Shown piece by piece: positions 21,120 to 31,439 of a stretch of DNA of 64,000 bases (the stretch's first letter is position 1; each line of letters opens with the position of its first letter). The notes under the pieces were generated by a model. That model did no database searches. It had not been told where the DNA came from and saw nothing but the letters and a program-made list of their open reading frames with translations. This DNA comes from Brachycybe producta (lineage: Eukaryota > Arthropoda > Diplopoda > Playtdesmida > Andrognathidae). The position numbers and the translations under genes are program-made. The stretch lies in the NCBI GenBank assembly GCA_036925085.1, contig JAUPFP010000003.1, positions 7,998,442 through 8,062,441 of the forward strand, written 5' to 3'.

Positions 21120-23170
21120 GTTTTTCGCTCGATTCGTTGGCCGGTGCGAAGTTCTTCACAACCTTGGACCTGGCCAGTGGTTACTGGCAGGTTCGGATGG
21201 CTGAGCCAGACGTTGAGAAGACAGCATTTATTTGCTCTCAAGGTCTGTTTGAGTTCCGAAAAAAGCCTTTCGGACTTTGTAATGCTCCAGCCCCGATGCA
21301 GAGAGCACTAGACCTCTTGCTGGCAGGACATAAGTGGGAGACTTGTCTGGTGTACCTGGACGATATTATCGTCTTCAGGAACACATTCGAGCAGTTTCTT
21401 GGGAGACTGGCCACTGTCCTGTGACTGTTACGAGGGGCGGAGCTAAAACTCCAGCTGAAGAAATGTTTCTTTGGCTGTGACAAAGTGCGTTATCTCGGTC
21501 ACGTAGTGAGTGCCGAGGGAGTTGCTCAGGACCAGGATCTCGTAAGAGCAGTCCAGGAGTTCGATGTATCGACGACGGTGACAGGCATCCGAAGTTTTCT
21601 CGGATTGGCTGGTTACTATCGGCGGTTCATCAAGGACTTCGCCAAGGTAGCAAGACCTTTGCATGAACTGACGAAGGATGCGTCGAATGGTCGGATCAGT
21701 GCAAACTAGCGTTTGCTCGGTTAAAGGCATTTTTAACCGAAGCGCCGGTACTCACCATGTATGATCCACGTGGTGAGGTAATGATCCATACCGACGCTTG
21801 GGAGTCATAGTTTACCAGAAGTTGCTGGAGGACAAGTTCCCCAGTGTTCTGGCCTATGCAAGCCGGCTCATGAAAGAAGCGGAGACACGGTATTCTGTCA
21901 CCGAGCAGGATTGCTTGGCGATTATGTTTGCCGTGGGTAAATTCCGTCCTTACCTCTTTAACCGGGAGTTTGTGATCGTAACAGATCACCATGCTTTATC
22001 TGTTGACTGCCAAAAACCTGCAAGGCAGGTTGGGGCGTTGGCAGATGCAATTGCAAGAGTACCGGTTTAAGGTTCAGTATAAGAAAGGGACACTCCACGA
22101 GGATGCCAATGCTTTGAGTCGGTATCCGGTGCATGATGTTGGGACCTTTCTTTACCTGAATACATCGAGTCTGAAGTAGGTCAGGTGATTTACCGAGTCC
22201 ACTTGGAGGTGGATTGGGTCGAGGAGCAGGCAGCCGATGGCTGGTGCTCTAAGGTGGTGAAGGAAATCACCACTGACCCCAACTCGGCCCTCCAGGTCAA
22301 GTTCGTGGTGGCAGACGACTTGTATGCCATCATCCATCCAGGATCGGTTGCGAACCGTACTGGTAGTGCCTGTGTCATGCCGGGCTTTCTGTCTGAGGAA
22401 GCTGCATGACACTCCCGAAGCTGGTCACTTCGGGATGTTTAAGACCTACCAGCGACTGCGCTCACGCTTCAACTGGATCGGTATGAAGCGTGACACTGCC
22501 GAATACATTAAGTCGTGTTTGGTGTGTCAACGAGCACGACAGTTTGCAAGAAGTCAGGGATTTCTGCAACCGATTGTGACGAAGTACCCAGTTCACACCT
22601 GGGGAATAGACTTCGTTGGGCCGTTTCCTGCCTCCGTGGAGGAGTCACCTATGTATTAATCATGGTTGACTATTTCACCTGGTACGGTGTGGCAAGGGCG
22701 GTGCGAAGGGCCACGGCTGCTTGTGTTGTGAAGTTCTTGAAGGACGAGATCCTTTTGGTGTATGGTACACTGAAAGCTTTTGTTTTGGATCGTGGGTCCC
22801 ATTTCTCCAGCAAAGTCCTGCTGAAGTTCCGGGAGAGCTATAACATAGCGCATCACTTCACGACGGTGTACCATCCGCAAGCTAATGGGCTTACGGAGCG
22901 TACGAATAAGACCGTAATGGAAACCATCAAGCGGTACCTTGATCCACTCAACGAACAGCATGATTGGTGGGACAAAGTATGGCCCACCGTGTGGGCTTAT
23001 AACACAGCCGTGCAGGAGAGTACGCAGGTCTCTCCATATCAGTTGTTTGGCCGTGAGCCTTGGATGGGTGTTGATAACCTCATTCCAGATGGTCCGATCC
23101 GCAACTTGCCTGACCAGCAAGCCGTGGAGGAGCAGGCACATCAGAGATTGACCGCTGGAAAGAAATTTCC
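21120..23170 (+). pseudogene. GypB-1 RT, RNase H and integrase remains
   Basis: RT shows DLASGYWQVRMAEPD, FRKKPFGLCNAPAPMQRALD and the YLDD catalytic box near 21350. RNase H follows at about 21740-22130, ending HEDANALSRYPV. The integrase zinc-binding part is near 22400-22540 (LHDTPEAGHFGM and CLVCQRARQ). The DDE core includes GIDFVGPFPAS and HPQANGLTERTNKT, then VSPYQLFGREP. The region is closest to GypB-5 and GypB-3. It is broken at several positions. Confidence 0.88.
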
Positions 23171-23199
23171 GGGAAGACCACCATCTCCGTTCACATTAG

Positions 23200-25630
23200 C
23201 ATTAACGTGAAGGCTCCCCCAGGCCAGGCTATTCTCTTGTCTTCCCCTAAAAAGGTGGACGACGGTGAGATCTCCGTGGGGACCAAGAATGAGGCGGCTG
23301 AATCAGACTTAGCCACCCATCCGCGGTCAGATGCATCTCCTCCAGCAAGTTACCAAGGAAAGGAGAGGAATAGACCGGCTACCGTAGATGCCTGTTCCGC
23401 CATGTGTCAGACTGTCATGGACCGTCTGGACACATGGTTGGAGAAGTGGGACCGTCATGGCTGTTGTGCTGGTACCACTGGAGCGAAAGGCGCTCTTCCG
23501 ATGGGTTCAAACAGCCTTAAAGCTGTAAATCACGGTGATGCCCATGATTGTCCGACTTTCGGCGGTGGTAATGCAAGCGAACAGCAGTGGCGCAGTCGTT
23601 ACCAGGCTACAGAAGACTCTTTGGAGTCTGACGGGCGTGGTGCGACCACCGTGAGTAGACCGTCATTGGCGGGCCCCCACGGTGTTCTCTCCACCATTCC
23701 AAGGCCTTTGGAGGCTGTGGCTAAGACCACAGCCAAAAAAGACCGTGTGGACCAGCGGGAGATTCCGGCCAAGCCAGCGAGGAAGGACTGCGTCAGGAAA
23801 CGCAAGAGAAAGTCCGGAGCTGCACGGATAGCTGCGAAAGTGAAGGCTCTTGTAGAGAAAGAGGCCCAGCTGAAAGCCCGTATGACTGCTATGAGTATGT
23901 TTACTCCGGCGGTGGGTTTTCCAGCTGTAGCTCTCGCCCACCCTGATGGAAGGGACCGGCGAGTGGAGAAGGCGAAGCAGCCTCCAGTACCTGCTCCCAT
24001 AAAGGTGGGAAGTTCTACAAATGGCGGTGGTGGTAAGAATAGAAGTTGTCCCGCCCTCACACCCCACCAGTGGCTGATCACTTAAAAGGAAAGAAGGCCC
24101 GGCCCTCCATGCAAGGACAGGCCTTCCCACCTTGCAAACCGAAAGGCCAGGAGGATCAAGTTCGAATCCTCCAGCTGCAGCAGCTAGTTCTGCTGGCCAG
24201 CAGCCAATTGCCAAGAGGGTGGCAATGCAGTCCGCCAAGGCATCAGCCCATGGTGCGGTGGACAAAACTGCTGGTGGTAAGAGTCAACCGACTCTTACAC
24301 CAAAGAGGATGGTTCTACTTCAGGATGAGCGAGAGTGGTTTGTCTGTGGACTACCTTTCTCGGCCGCCAGTTCGGCTAAGGGTGCTTCACCGAAGCGAAG
24401 TACGGCTCCAGCCGGAAAACCTTTGGAGAAGAAGGCCGAGAAGGCGAAGGGGCTAACCACCTGCCTAAGCCTGACCGGCCCAGTAAGTCGTTGGGTGCAG
24501 TTAAGTCCGGCTCAACACATGGTAAACCTCCCTCTCTGATGATGGACCTTAAAAAGTCCAAGTGTGAGAGGAAGGGGTGTCCGACACCTTCCATGAGTAA
24601 GCACCAGGGAGCTCAAAATGGAAGCATTGTGGCGGAAGAGGAGTTCCGGCATGCTAAGTCGAGCATGCCGGCCGGGAATCAGCCGATCCATACCCATCTT
24701 GTAGAGGCAGTGCGGATGGATGGTAGGATTATGTGTGACATTGTGGTCCGCATGCCTCCATCCTCCCCGAAGGTAGATGCGGTATCGAGCTTGTGAGTTC
24801 GATCGGTTGGAACCCTCTATCAGGTGACTACGCCCTTACCATTGGGCGAAGGAACCGTGATGGGTAGAGTTAGTGTTCCACCAAAACGTGATCCAGTGAC
24901 CCCCAGTGGGGGTACACCCTTCTTTCCGGGCCGCAGCGGTGGGGTATTTGATACCCTAGGACCGAAAACATCAACCTCTCCTGGGCTTGTGCCTAAGGGA
25001 TGATGTATTGGTGTGATGCCCCCATATTCAGATGCAGAGGTGTATCTGAATAACCGACTGTGTCTGTGGCAGGACCAGCCGGGAATGGGTGGTTACCAAT
25101 ACCACGGCTATTATCGTCTAGCAGAGCCACTGCCAGAGCCATGGGTAGCGAGGCTACCACTGTACAACATGAACCACTTGGTGGCACTCGGTTGTGAGGG
25201 TATACCGGTAGTAGTGGTCTTGAACCCGGTCCGACAAGCATATAGTTTTGTGGATGTGATGGGACTAGATGCCGAGATGGGATGGCTATCTCGGCGTGCA
25301 GCCCCACTTAACCGACGCTTGTTGGGATGCGACCTAGAAGGTATGGCTGGTCAGATGGTTTCTGAGCCACTACCAGGGGCGATGATCGTGCCCGCGATCG
25401 CCCTGGTAGACCTAACAAGCCGGGTGCTGAGAAGGCGCCCACAGCTCCAAGAAATTCCTTTCAAGGAATTGCGAATCTTGGAGGAAACCCGGCTTAGGGG
25501 GTCGGTCTTCGATCCTGGACTTGGGTGGAAGAACACCCAGGTGTGCTCGTGGTGGGCACACCGGTGGGCAGCAGAGTGGATGGGCTCCACTGCCAAGGAA
25601 GCCGTCTGGAACCTAAGTGGTGAGGTTTGA
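23200..25630 (+). pseudogene. GypB-1 accessory region downstream of integrase
   Basis: Roughly 2.4 kb in the env position. The first third encodes a coiled, Lys/Arg/Ala-rich segment (AARIAAKVKALVEKEAQLKA followed by FTPAVGF) that matches a segment of GypB-3 on the minus strand (AARYTARMKALAKREAQL and FTPAVGL). The last about 200 codons encode a compact, non-repetitive domain with LNNRLCLWQDQPGMGGYQYH near its start and LNPVRQAYSFVDVMG later. GypB-3 carries the same domain. No signal peptide, transmembrane helix or furin-type site is seen. I do not recognise the domain. Confidence 0.65.
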
Positions 25631-25693
25631 GGGAGCAATCCTTGCTGGCTCCACCTACCTGTTCCCGGGACGGAACAGGGAAGTTGAGAGGAT

Positions 25694-26487
25694 TGTGGCA
25701 ACCTGGTCTGCTCAATCAAATTTTTTGATTGAGCAGACGAACTCCCTATGGTGATCTGCCTGACAGCATATAGTAGGCTGTTGGGTCGGACACCATTTTG
25801 GTGCAAACAGACCTCTCACCATTGGAGTCAATGGGTGAGAGGTCAGAAGTGACCACTGTCCCCTCCAGGTGAAGTTGCCTGGAGGTTTCAATGGCTTGGT
25901 CAGCCATTGAATCTGGGCAGTGTGTTGTAGGCCAGTGAGTTGACAAGATCTTCATGCTGGAGGCCAGGGTGGCCTCCATTGTTTTTTGTTGGATCTTCAT
26001 CTGTGTTTTGGCTTGTGTTCCATGGGGGCTTGGCTGGTGGATTGCACCAGCCAAGTTGTGTAAGTAATTAGAATAACCACTGCATTTGATTTGACCTTTT
26101 ATTGTAAGTGTTAATAAACATCTATATCTTTTATTTTACCTTACAAACTGTGTTGTGTCAGTTATTGGGGAGTTACCGCGGGGAGAGGGGAATCCGTGGG
26201 GATTTCACTGTCCTTCATCTGTCCTTTATCGGCCGGTAACGTATGTCGGCTCGTGGTGGGAGAGGTCCCACTGCGATATTCTCGTTGTGGTGGCGGATCG
26301 ACCGTCGTGTCTGGCGAGAAAGCCTCCAGGAAGAGTCGGCGTTTCCCACATTACCGTGCAGAGGACTGCTACGGGTATGATCCCATCCCAGTTTTGGAGT
26401 CTGGTGTCCGGGTAAGTTTTGTTCTTGTTCTTTTGGACGGGGCAAGAGTTGCCCGAGGTATTGTGATGGACCAGTCGGGTTGTTACA
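25694..26487 (+). repeat. GypB-1 3' LTR with multiple stem-loops
   Basis: A 794-bp LTR, TGTGGCAACCTGG...GGGTTGTTACA, preceded by the polypurine tract AAGTTGAGAGGAT. Stem-loops in order: 25706-25738 (GTCTGCTCAATCAAA with a 3-nt loop), about 25810-25843 (GACCTCTCACC...GGTGAGAGGTC), 25862-25885 (CCTCCAGG/CCTGGAGG), 25959-25977 (GGAGGCC/GGCCTCC) and 26029-26055 (CTTGGCTGGT/ACCAGCCAAG). A poly(A)-type AATAAA lies near 26112 and a splice-donor-like GGTAAGT near 26410. The 3' half is GC-richer and shared with all GypB LTRs. Confidence 0.9.
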
Positions 26488-27720
26488 CAGCTGCATGTCA
26501 ATTGCACCGTGCTCTACATCCAACTATTCAGAGTGCCGTTCATCACGCACCGACAACATCGTTCAAGGACTTTGCAAACGCCGTCATTAACATGGAGGTA
26601 GTCTTGCACTCCTTTCAAGAGTAAATGGCCGATGAGACCTAAAATAGCAGCTGATCCACATGCTAGTAAAGGAGCATCGAAAATCGACAAAGAGCAAAAG
26701 GCGGCCACCACCAGCTCTAAGGACAACACCTATTGTTCTAGGCATGACAAAAGGCCTAACCAAACTGCAACGAACAATCCGGGACAACACTACAACGGAC
26801 ACCCAACAAGACACCACACGCACGTTTGACAAGTCAACGTGCTACAATTGTGGGAAGTTAGGGCATTTTCTCCGCGAGTGCCAACAGCCGAAGATCACAA
26901 TCAAGCAGTTTGGAGAACCGATTACTGACTATGACACCAAGGAGGTGCCTGAGGCGGATGTCATCACCAAAAATGGAAATGAGTTCGGTACTAATCCGTC
27001 TAGGTTGGATTCGTCAGATCCCTCTTCCAGTGCCAGTTCCGACCGCCAAGGCACCAACACCTGAAAAACCCGACACCAACACTTCCAATGATTCTGAGAT
27101 GGTACCATGATCAACTGAGCTCCCGCATGTGTGTAGACCTCGGACGATCTAATAACCTGGCAGGACATGCTCGACGTCCTTATAATACAATGGTAGCCGT
27201 CATGGCTCCAGGCACCCAACCACCGACGAAAGGCCACTCCTGCTGCCATAAGAATTATACGAATGCTCGCGGACACCGGAGCTATGGGCAGCATCATCAC
27301 AGTTGCACTTGTACAGGAACACAAGTTTGAGATCGAACCTGTGCTCATTCCACCTGACAATCAGGGTGTGGAAGGCCAGAACATCACCATGGTGGGACGA
27401 CTCGCCACAGTAGTCCAGCTAGGCACCCACACTATGCGAGGGCATCTGCTGGTGATTGCCGGCCAGCCCAAGGCTATCTTAGGCCAAGATCTGGGCTGAG
27501 CTATGCACCACACTGTGTCCATGGCGACCAATAAAGTATACTAAGAGGAAAACCTCTTCGAGTCGATGCTCCGACAGAAATGTATCGAATCACACATCAG
27601 ATGCGCTCTGAGATAGACTCCGTCAGAGACCCCTGATACATCTACCAGTGCCTCTGGGGAAATCTAAGACCTCTGCTTCGTAAGTGACAACAATATGCAA
27701 TTGGCCACCAATGCCAGCAA
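26488..27720 (+). mobile_element. GypD fragment: gag end and protease
   Basis: Immediately after the GypB-1 LTR is a scrap of a different gypsy family. It has a CCHC zinc knuckle (CYNCGKLGHFLREC, about 26840-26882), a Pro/Ser-rich spacer, and a retropepsin region near 27260-27500 with the ADTGA active-site motif and the AILGQDLG end motif. What follows to about 27720 is the start of the protease-RT linker. No LTR of its own was found. Broken and short. Confidence 0.75.
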
Positions 27721-28194
27721 AAACCCGAACGCGACTAAATAAACAATAATCCATTAGTGTTTAATCTATGGCTATAGACATAAACACTACAAATAATCAA
27801 ATAAAAACAATAGGAAAATGACAAGAATTTGAGAGGAACAACTGAGGACAGTTGTCAAGAGGCAGAGAGGGGATAAAAGGAACCCCCAATGAATAAATAA
27901 CCCACAACAACAACTCCTCTAAAACACTCAAATACCACCTAAACTCAACCAAACCTACAAAACTACACAACTTTAATTTTTTCAATGGCCGCCAATATTT
28001 GCATATTGGCAACCACTTCAATAACTTCACCAGGACCTCGTGACTTCAAAATAACTGTCAATCACGAGCAAAACCAAGTCAAGGACGTCCAAAAGAAAAA
28101 ACAACAAAAAGAAGTCCCATAAAAGGGACATTAAAAAACATGTTCTCTTTATTATGGAAGGACGTCATATCGGAGTGGCGGATTGATACTCTCA
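27721..28194. other. AT-rich intron DNA, no gene
   Basis: Part of RUSF1 intron 1. It contains a stem-loop at about 27754-27788 (AGTGTTTA...TAAACACT with an inner CTAT/ATAG pair) and otherwise A-rich sequence. No exon or recognisable element end. Confidence 0.4.
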
Positions 28195-28530
28195 GGACCA
28201 TGGTCACTTGGACCTGGTTACACCTCGTAGGTGTGCACAGGTCCAAGGTATAAAAGGACCGTGTACCTCTTTGTTCATTGTCCTCACTTGCTCAACTTTT
28301 GTATTACATTCGATTTCTAAATCCGTAACACATCATGGGCCCGAGGACGCACCTTTAATCAAACAATTTATTCTTGTAATCTTAGTTTCTGTACAAGAAT
28401 GAATAAGGTGTTTATAATGAGAAACTGCATTTTCTATTTGTCTGGAAACTAATACTTCTCTAGACAAGCCGGAGACACCACAAGGCAAGGAGACATACAG
28501 ATCCTGGAGGAGCTACAACATCTTCAGGTA
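28195..28530 (+). repeat. LTR-like promoter repeat, type F, copy 2
   Basis: Plus-strand relative of 15886-16364. A hairpin (TTGGACCTGGTTACACCT / AGGTGTGCACAGGTCCAA) sits directly before the TATA-like GGTATAAAAGG at about 28248. After about 80 bp come a CCGAGGACGCACCTTTAATC stretch and a block ending ACATCTTCAGGTAAC, which resembles an exon end and splice donor. The hairpin in both copies keeps its stem while its loop and internal positions differ. Confidence 0.5.
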
Positions 28531-29009
28531 ACAAAGAAAGATGTACAGTGTTGAATGCATGTTCTTAGGCAAAAGTGATGCTAGCTCCGTCTGGTGCATT
28601 ATTGTTACAGAAAATCAGAGTGAAAGTCTGTTTTTTTTGTGTGGTTCGACGTTGATTGATGTTACCTCAGACTACATAACCAACCAAAAAGGGCGGAGCC
28701 AACTTCCGTTAGTCCCTCCCGATTTCTAATTGCTAATGTAGTTCTTCATCGGCCATACTTTACATACTAATATATAAAAATACACCCTATATAGCTAAAA
28801 AATGAACTAGTCCAAAACTTGACTTTTAAAACACAAAATTTCTGGAGTTGCCACTTGCCAGTCCAGTAAAGTAATAGTTTTAGTTTATACAACGTTCAAG
28901 TTTAGACGAAATAAATTTTTCTAATCACTTATTTTGGGTAAACAAAAAACGTTTTGACATTTATAACATGTGTTACAATAAACAACCTTTTCTGACTGTT
29001 TCGACGTAC
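28531..29009. other. RUSF1 intron 1, right end
   Basis: Non-coding stretch between the type F repeat and exon 1. It contains a run of T near 28631 and AT-rich sequence. On the minus strand the intron starts GTACGTCG right after exon 1, a strong donor. No other feature recognised. Confidence 0.4.
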
Positions 29010-29168
29010 CTTAAACAGATTCAGAAATTGTACGTAAATGAACGAGGACCTTTGTTGGTTCAACGTATCAGGGTTAGCAGCGACGACGCCTCGACCTACA
29101 ATGTGATAGACCACAATATGGTTACAATTAGACCCATACTGCTCCCGACAGATCCGTGAATTATCCAT
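29010..29168 (-). CDS. RUSF1: RUSF1, first coding exon
   Basis: 159 bp, 53 codons, phase 0 at its 3' end, running from ATG at 29168 to donor AAG/GTACGT. The protein starts MDNSRICREQYGSNCNH. The human protein has, as I recall, LCSEQFGS near its N-terminus, and the C-x-EQ[FY]GS core is the family's N-terminal signature. An in-frame TGA lies immediately before the ATG, which fixes this as the first possible start. The context GTGAATGG has G at +4. The exon joins in phase to exon 2 about 8.5 kb away (20478). The open frame on the opposite strand at 28968-29159 is its antisense shadow. The family match is weaker here than for exons 2 and 3, but order and phase agree. Confidence 0.8.
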
Positions 29169-29400
29169 TCACACGAAACAATCGGGAAACTCGCAACAAA
29201 CGTTAGGTATATTCCACGATAGTCACTAAAAATAGTAATAAATCACAAGCTTCAGAAACAAAGACGGACAGGCAATCACCACAGATATTAAATAACAGGA
29301 TAAAAGTTAAAACACTTCACCCCTTATAAGCTAGATTCTAAGTGAAATGGCTTTTTCCTCCGCTTTCGACGTCATATTGCGCGCTCGCTTTCAGCAGGCC
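29169..29400 (-). promoter_or_regulatory. Presumed 5' UTR and promoter of RUSF1
   Basis: DNA upstream of the start codon on the minus strand. A CRE-like GACGTCA half-palindrome lies near 29368-29375 (ATGACGTCG on the minus strand) next to GCGCGC. No TATA box at a sensible distance is clear. Assignment is by position only. The inverted-repeat element at 29401-29830 begins directly upstream. Confidence 0.35.
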
Positions 29401-29830
29401 CTACTTTTTCAGAAACAAGTGGGCGCCACACGGTAAAAAGTTATTTTTCCTCCTTCATTTCCGTTATAGGGGTAAGGTGCTTGGTTAAAACCAACGATCT
29501 ATAAAGAATTCTTTATAGATCGTTGGTTAAAACTTTGACTAAGGTCGGGCGGTGAGGGCGCATTAGCGCCATCCATTCATCGCGCCGCATATGTTTTCGA
29601 TTTTTTCTCTCTCTCTGTTTATTGTGGGGGGGGGGCTGTTAAATAGGTTAGGTTAGAATATTTTTACTTTTATTTTTATTCTTATTTTTATTTTACTGTT
29701 TTAGGCGAATTTTTATGACTCCTATGATAAACCCTAGGCTGTTCTTTTAAAGAAGCACCATCCCTTCATAATGGGAATGAAGGAGAAAAAATAACTTTTA
29801 ACCGTGCGGCGCTCACTTGCCTGTACTTTT
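29401..29830. mobile_element. Inverted-repeat element (MITE-like) upstream of RUSF1
   Basis: About 430 bp bounded by imperfect inverted repeats of about 65-70 bp. Left arm 29401-29470 has GGGCGCCACACGGTAAAAAG then TTATTTTTCCTCCTTCAT; right arm 29763-29830 reads ATGAAGGAGAAAAAATAAC then TTTTAACCGTGCGGCGCTCAC. The interior holds a perfect 36-bp palindrome, a CT-run, a G-run and AGGTTAGGTTAG. No transposase is encoded. It could be a non-autonomous DNA transposon or a fold-back. Target duplications could not be defined. Confidence 0.55.
29491..29526. repeat. Perfect 36-bp palindrome
   Basis: CCAACGATCTATAAAGAA and its exact reverse complement are joined with no spacer, centred on GAATTC at 29508/29509. 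It sits inside the inverted-repeat element. Spacer-free palindromes of this length are usually unstable or recent. Confidence 0.95.
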
Positions 29831-29949
29831 TGCCGATTTATTTTCACAGGGGCTACACGCAAATAATTGGAATAACGTAAAAATAAATAATTATAATTGA
29901 CGGAGCCCTGTAAAGGACATTTATATTTTTATTTTTGTCAATTATAATC

Positions 29950-30078
29950 CGATGTAACGAATTACTTAATTCGTTGCAACGGATTAGCAATCTGTTGCAA
30001 AGAATTACTAAACCGTTGCAACAAATTAAGCAATCCGTTGCAACAAATAAATTAATTTGTTGCAACGGATTAGTAATT
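29950..30078. repeat. Five GTTGCAAC-type boxes spaced 21-22 bp
   Basis: The palindromic octamer GTTGCAAC, or GTTGCAA with one change, starts at 29973, 29994, 30015, 30037 and 30059. The sequence between boxes is similar (ATTA or ATTAAG/ATTAGC). The block also folds back on itself, since GGATTAGTAATTG near the right end pairs with CAATCCG-type sequence inside. The spacing is about two turns of the helix. Confidence 0.85.
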
Positions 30079-30739
30079 GAAAAAAGCTGTATCATAAAAT
30101 GGCCGCCGTTATGCCCAATATCTCACTGTGTGGCGCTAGTTACTAATATATATTTCGTTTTAAATAAGTGTGTGCAGCTGTGGGAAATAAATAGCAACCA
30201 CATTACTAAAATTTATTTATGTTAATTTTTTCTGGAAGTCTTTTTTGAAATAAAAAAGTGTATGCATGTATATTTTAGATCATAGCAAACTTTTTTTAAA
30301 TTATTTTAAGAAAAGTCGCAAATTCTTTAAGAGCATATCTGTTTGACGCCATTTTGAATATTAGCAGATAACAATTATAGTTCCACTTTTCGCCGTTTAG
30401 TGGCGCCCCACAGCTAAGCCATTGAAACCAATGAGAAAGAGAAATTCCTATTTTAAAAAATACATGGTTCAGGCAAATGTTTTGTTTTCTGCAACGAAAA
30501 TTGTTATTTTCAAAATTCAAATTGCAATATGTACATAACAATATTGCTCATCTAGTGATACATTGGTACAAATTTATAATTAGTTTTTCTATTTTTAATT
30601 TCATTTTAAAATCTCGTATTTTTTAGCTGATGTTAAATCGAATAGGCGACAAAAGCTCCTCCGTTTATACATTTTATGGATCAAACTTCCCACTAGCAAT
30701 AAGTTTCATAGTACCCTAAAATTTGACCACTAATTGTAT
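30079..30739. other. AT-rich host DNA, no gene seen
   Basis: AT-rich sequence with scattered GGCGCC/GTGGCGC motifs (near 30130, 30400) resembling those in the inverted-repeat element at 29401-29830. No convincing exon. The RTE-like LINE begins at its right end. Confidence 0.4.
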
Positions 30740-30759
30740 ACGACTCAAAGTCGGGGTGG

Positions 30760-31220
30760 CATTGTTTTAAACGTAGTTAGTGCATATGGCCCCCAGGTTG
30801 GATTAGATACAGCCAGGAAGCTAGTATTCTGGGAACAGTTTGATGACCTGATGTTGGGCCTGAGTAGGAAGGAACGGGTCATAATTGGTGGGGACTAACG
30901 GACATGTAGGTAGAGGTAGGAAAGGGTATGAAGAGGTACATGGTGGGTGGGGCTAAGGAGAGCGAAATAAAGCAGGGGAGAGTATCCTGGAGGCAGCAGT
31001 GGCACATAAGTTAATTTTAGCAAACACACTATTCCAGAAGCGAGAGGAACATTTGATTACTTTTAAGAGCAGGGCAGGAGAATCCCAGATTGATCTCTTC
31101 ATGATTCGGAGTGAGGATAGAAACGAGTGCAAGGATTGTAAAGTGATACCGAGTGAAAACTTAGCGGGACAACATAGGCTAGTAGTGTTAGACCTAAAAC
31201 CTAGGGGTGCAAAACACGTG
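30760..31220 (+). pseudogene. LINE AP-like endonuclease domain
   Basis: Encodes VVSAYGPQVG, then RVIIGGD with the catalytic-type Asp, NGHVGRG, and near the end ESQIDLFMIRSED and GQHRLVVLDL (the S-[DH] end motifs of the exonuclease/endonuclease/phosphatase fold). A one-base shift after GGD (about 30895) and a stop about 55 bp later break the frame. The N-terminal part of the domain, with the first catalytic residues, is missing. In the family it nicks target DNA to prime reverse transcription. Confidence 0.85.
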
Positions 31221-31439
31221 GTCAGACATAGAGGAGAGACAGCAATTAGGTGGTGGGCATTACCAGACAAGGTGGAAGAGTTTAAGAAAATGGCAGGTAA
31301 GATAGCATGGGATTTAGATGGCACTGCAGGAGAGCTGTGGACAAGGGTAGCACAACAGATCCGTGATTGTGGAAACGAGGTACTAAGGACAGTACGAGTA
31401 GGGGGGTCTCGATTAGACAGAGAAACTTGGTGGTAGGAT

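Larger units (their letters stand above)
21110..26487 (+). mobile_element. GypB-1, Ty3/gypsy fossil in RUSF1 intron 1
   Basis: Lacks everything before the middle of RT. Parts are RT (from about 21120), RNase H, integrase (to about 23170), a long accessory region (23200-25630), polypurine tract AGTTGAGAGGAT and a 3' LTR (25694-26487). It lies in the first intron of RUSF1 in the opposite orientation to the gene. The pol and accessory regions are broken at several places. Sequence agreement with the other GypB copies is high enough that the age is moderate at most. Confidence 0.88.

Noticed and set aside
28968-29159. Plus-strand frame of 63 codons
   Set aside because: Antisense shadow of RUSF1 exon 1. 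The minus strand has the splice donor, phase match and family signature.
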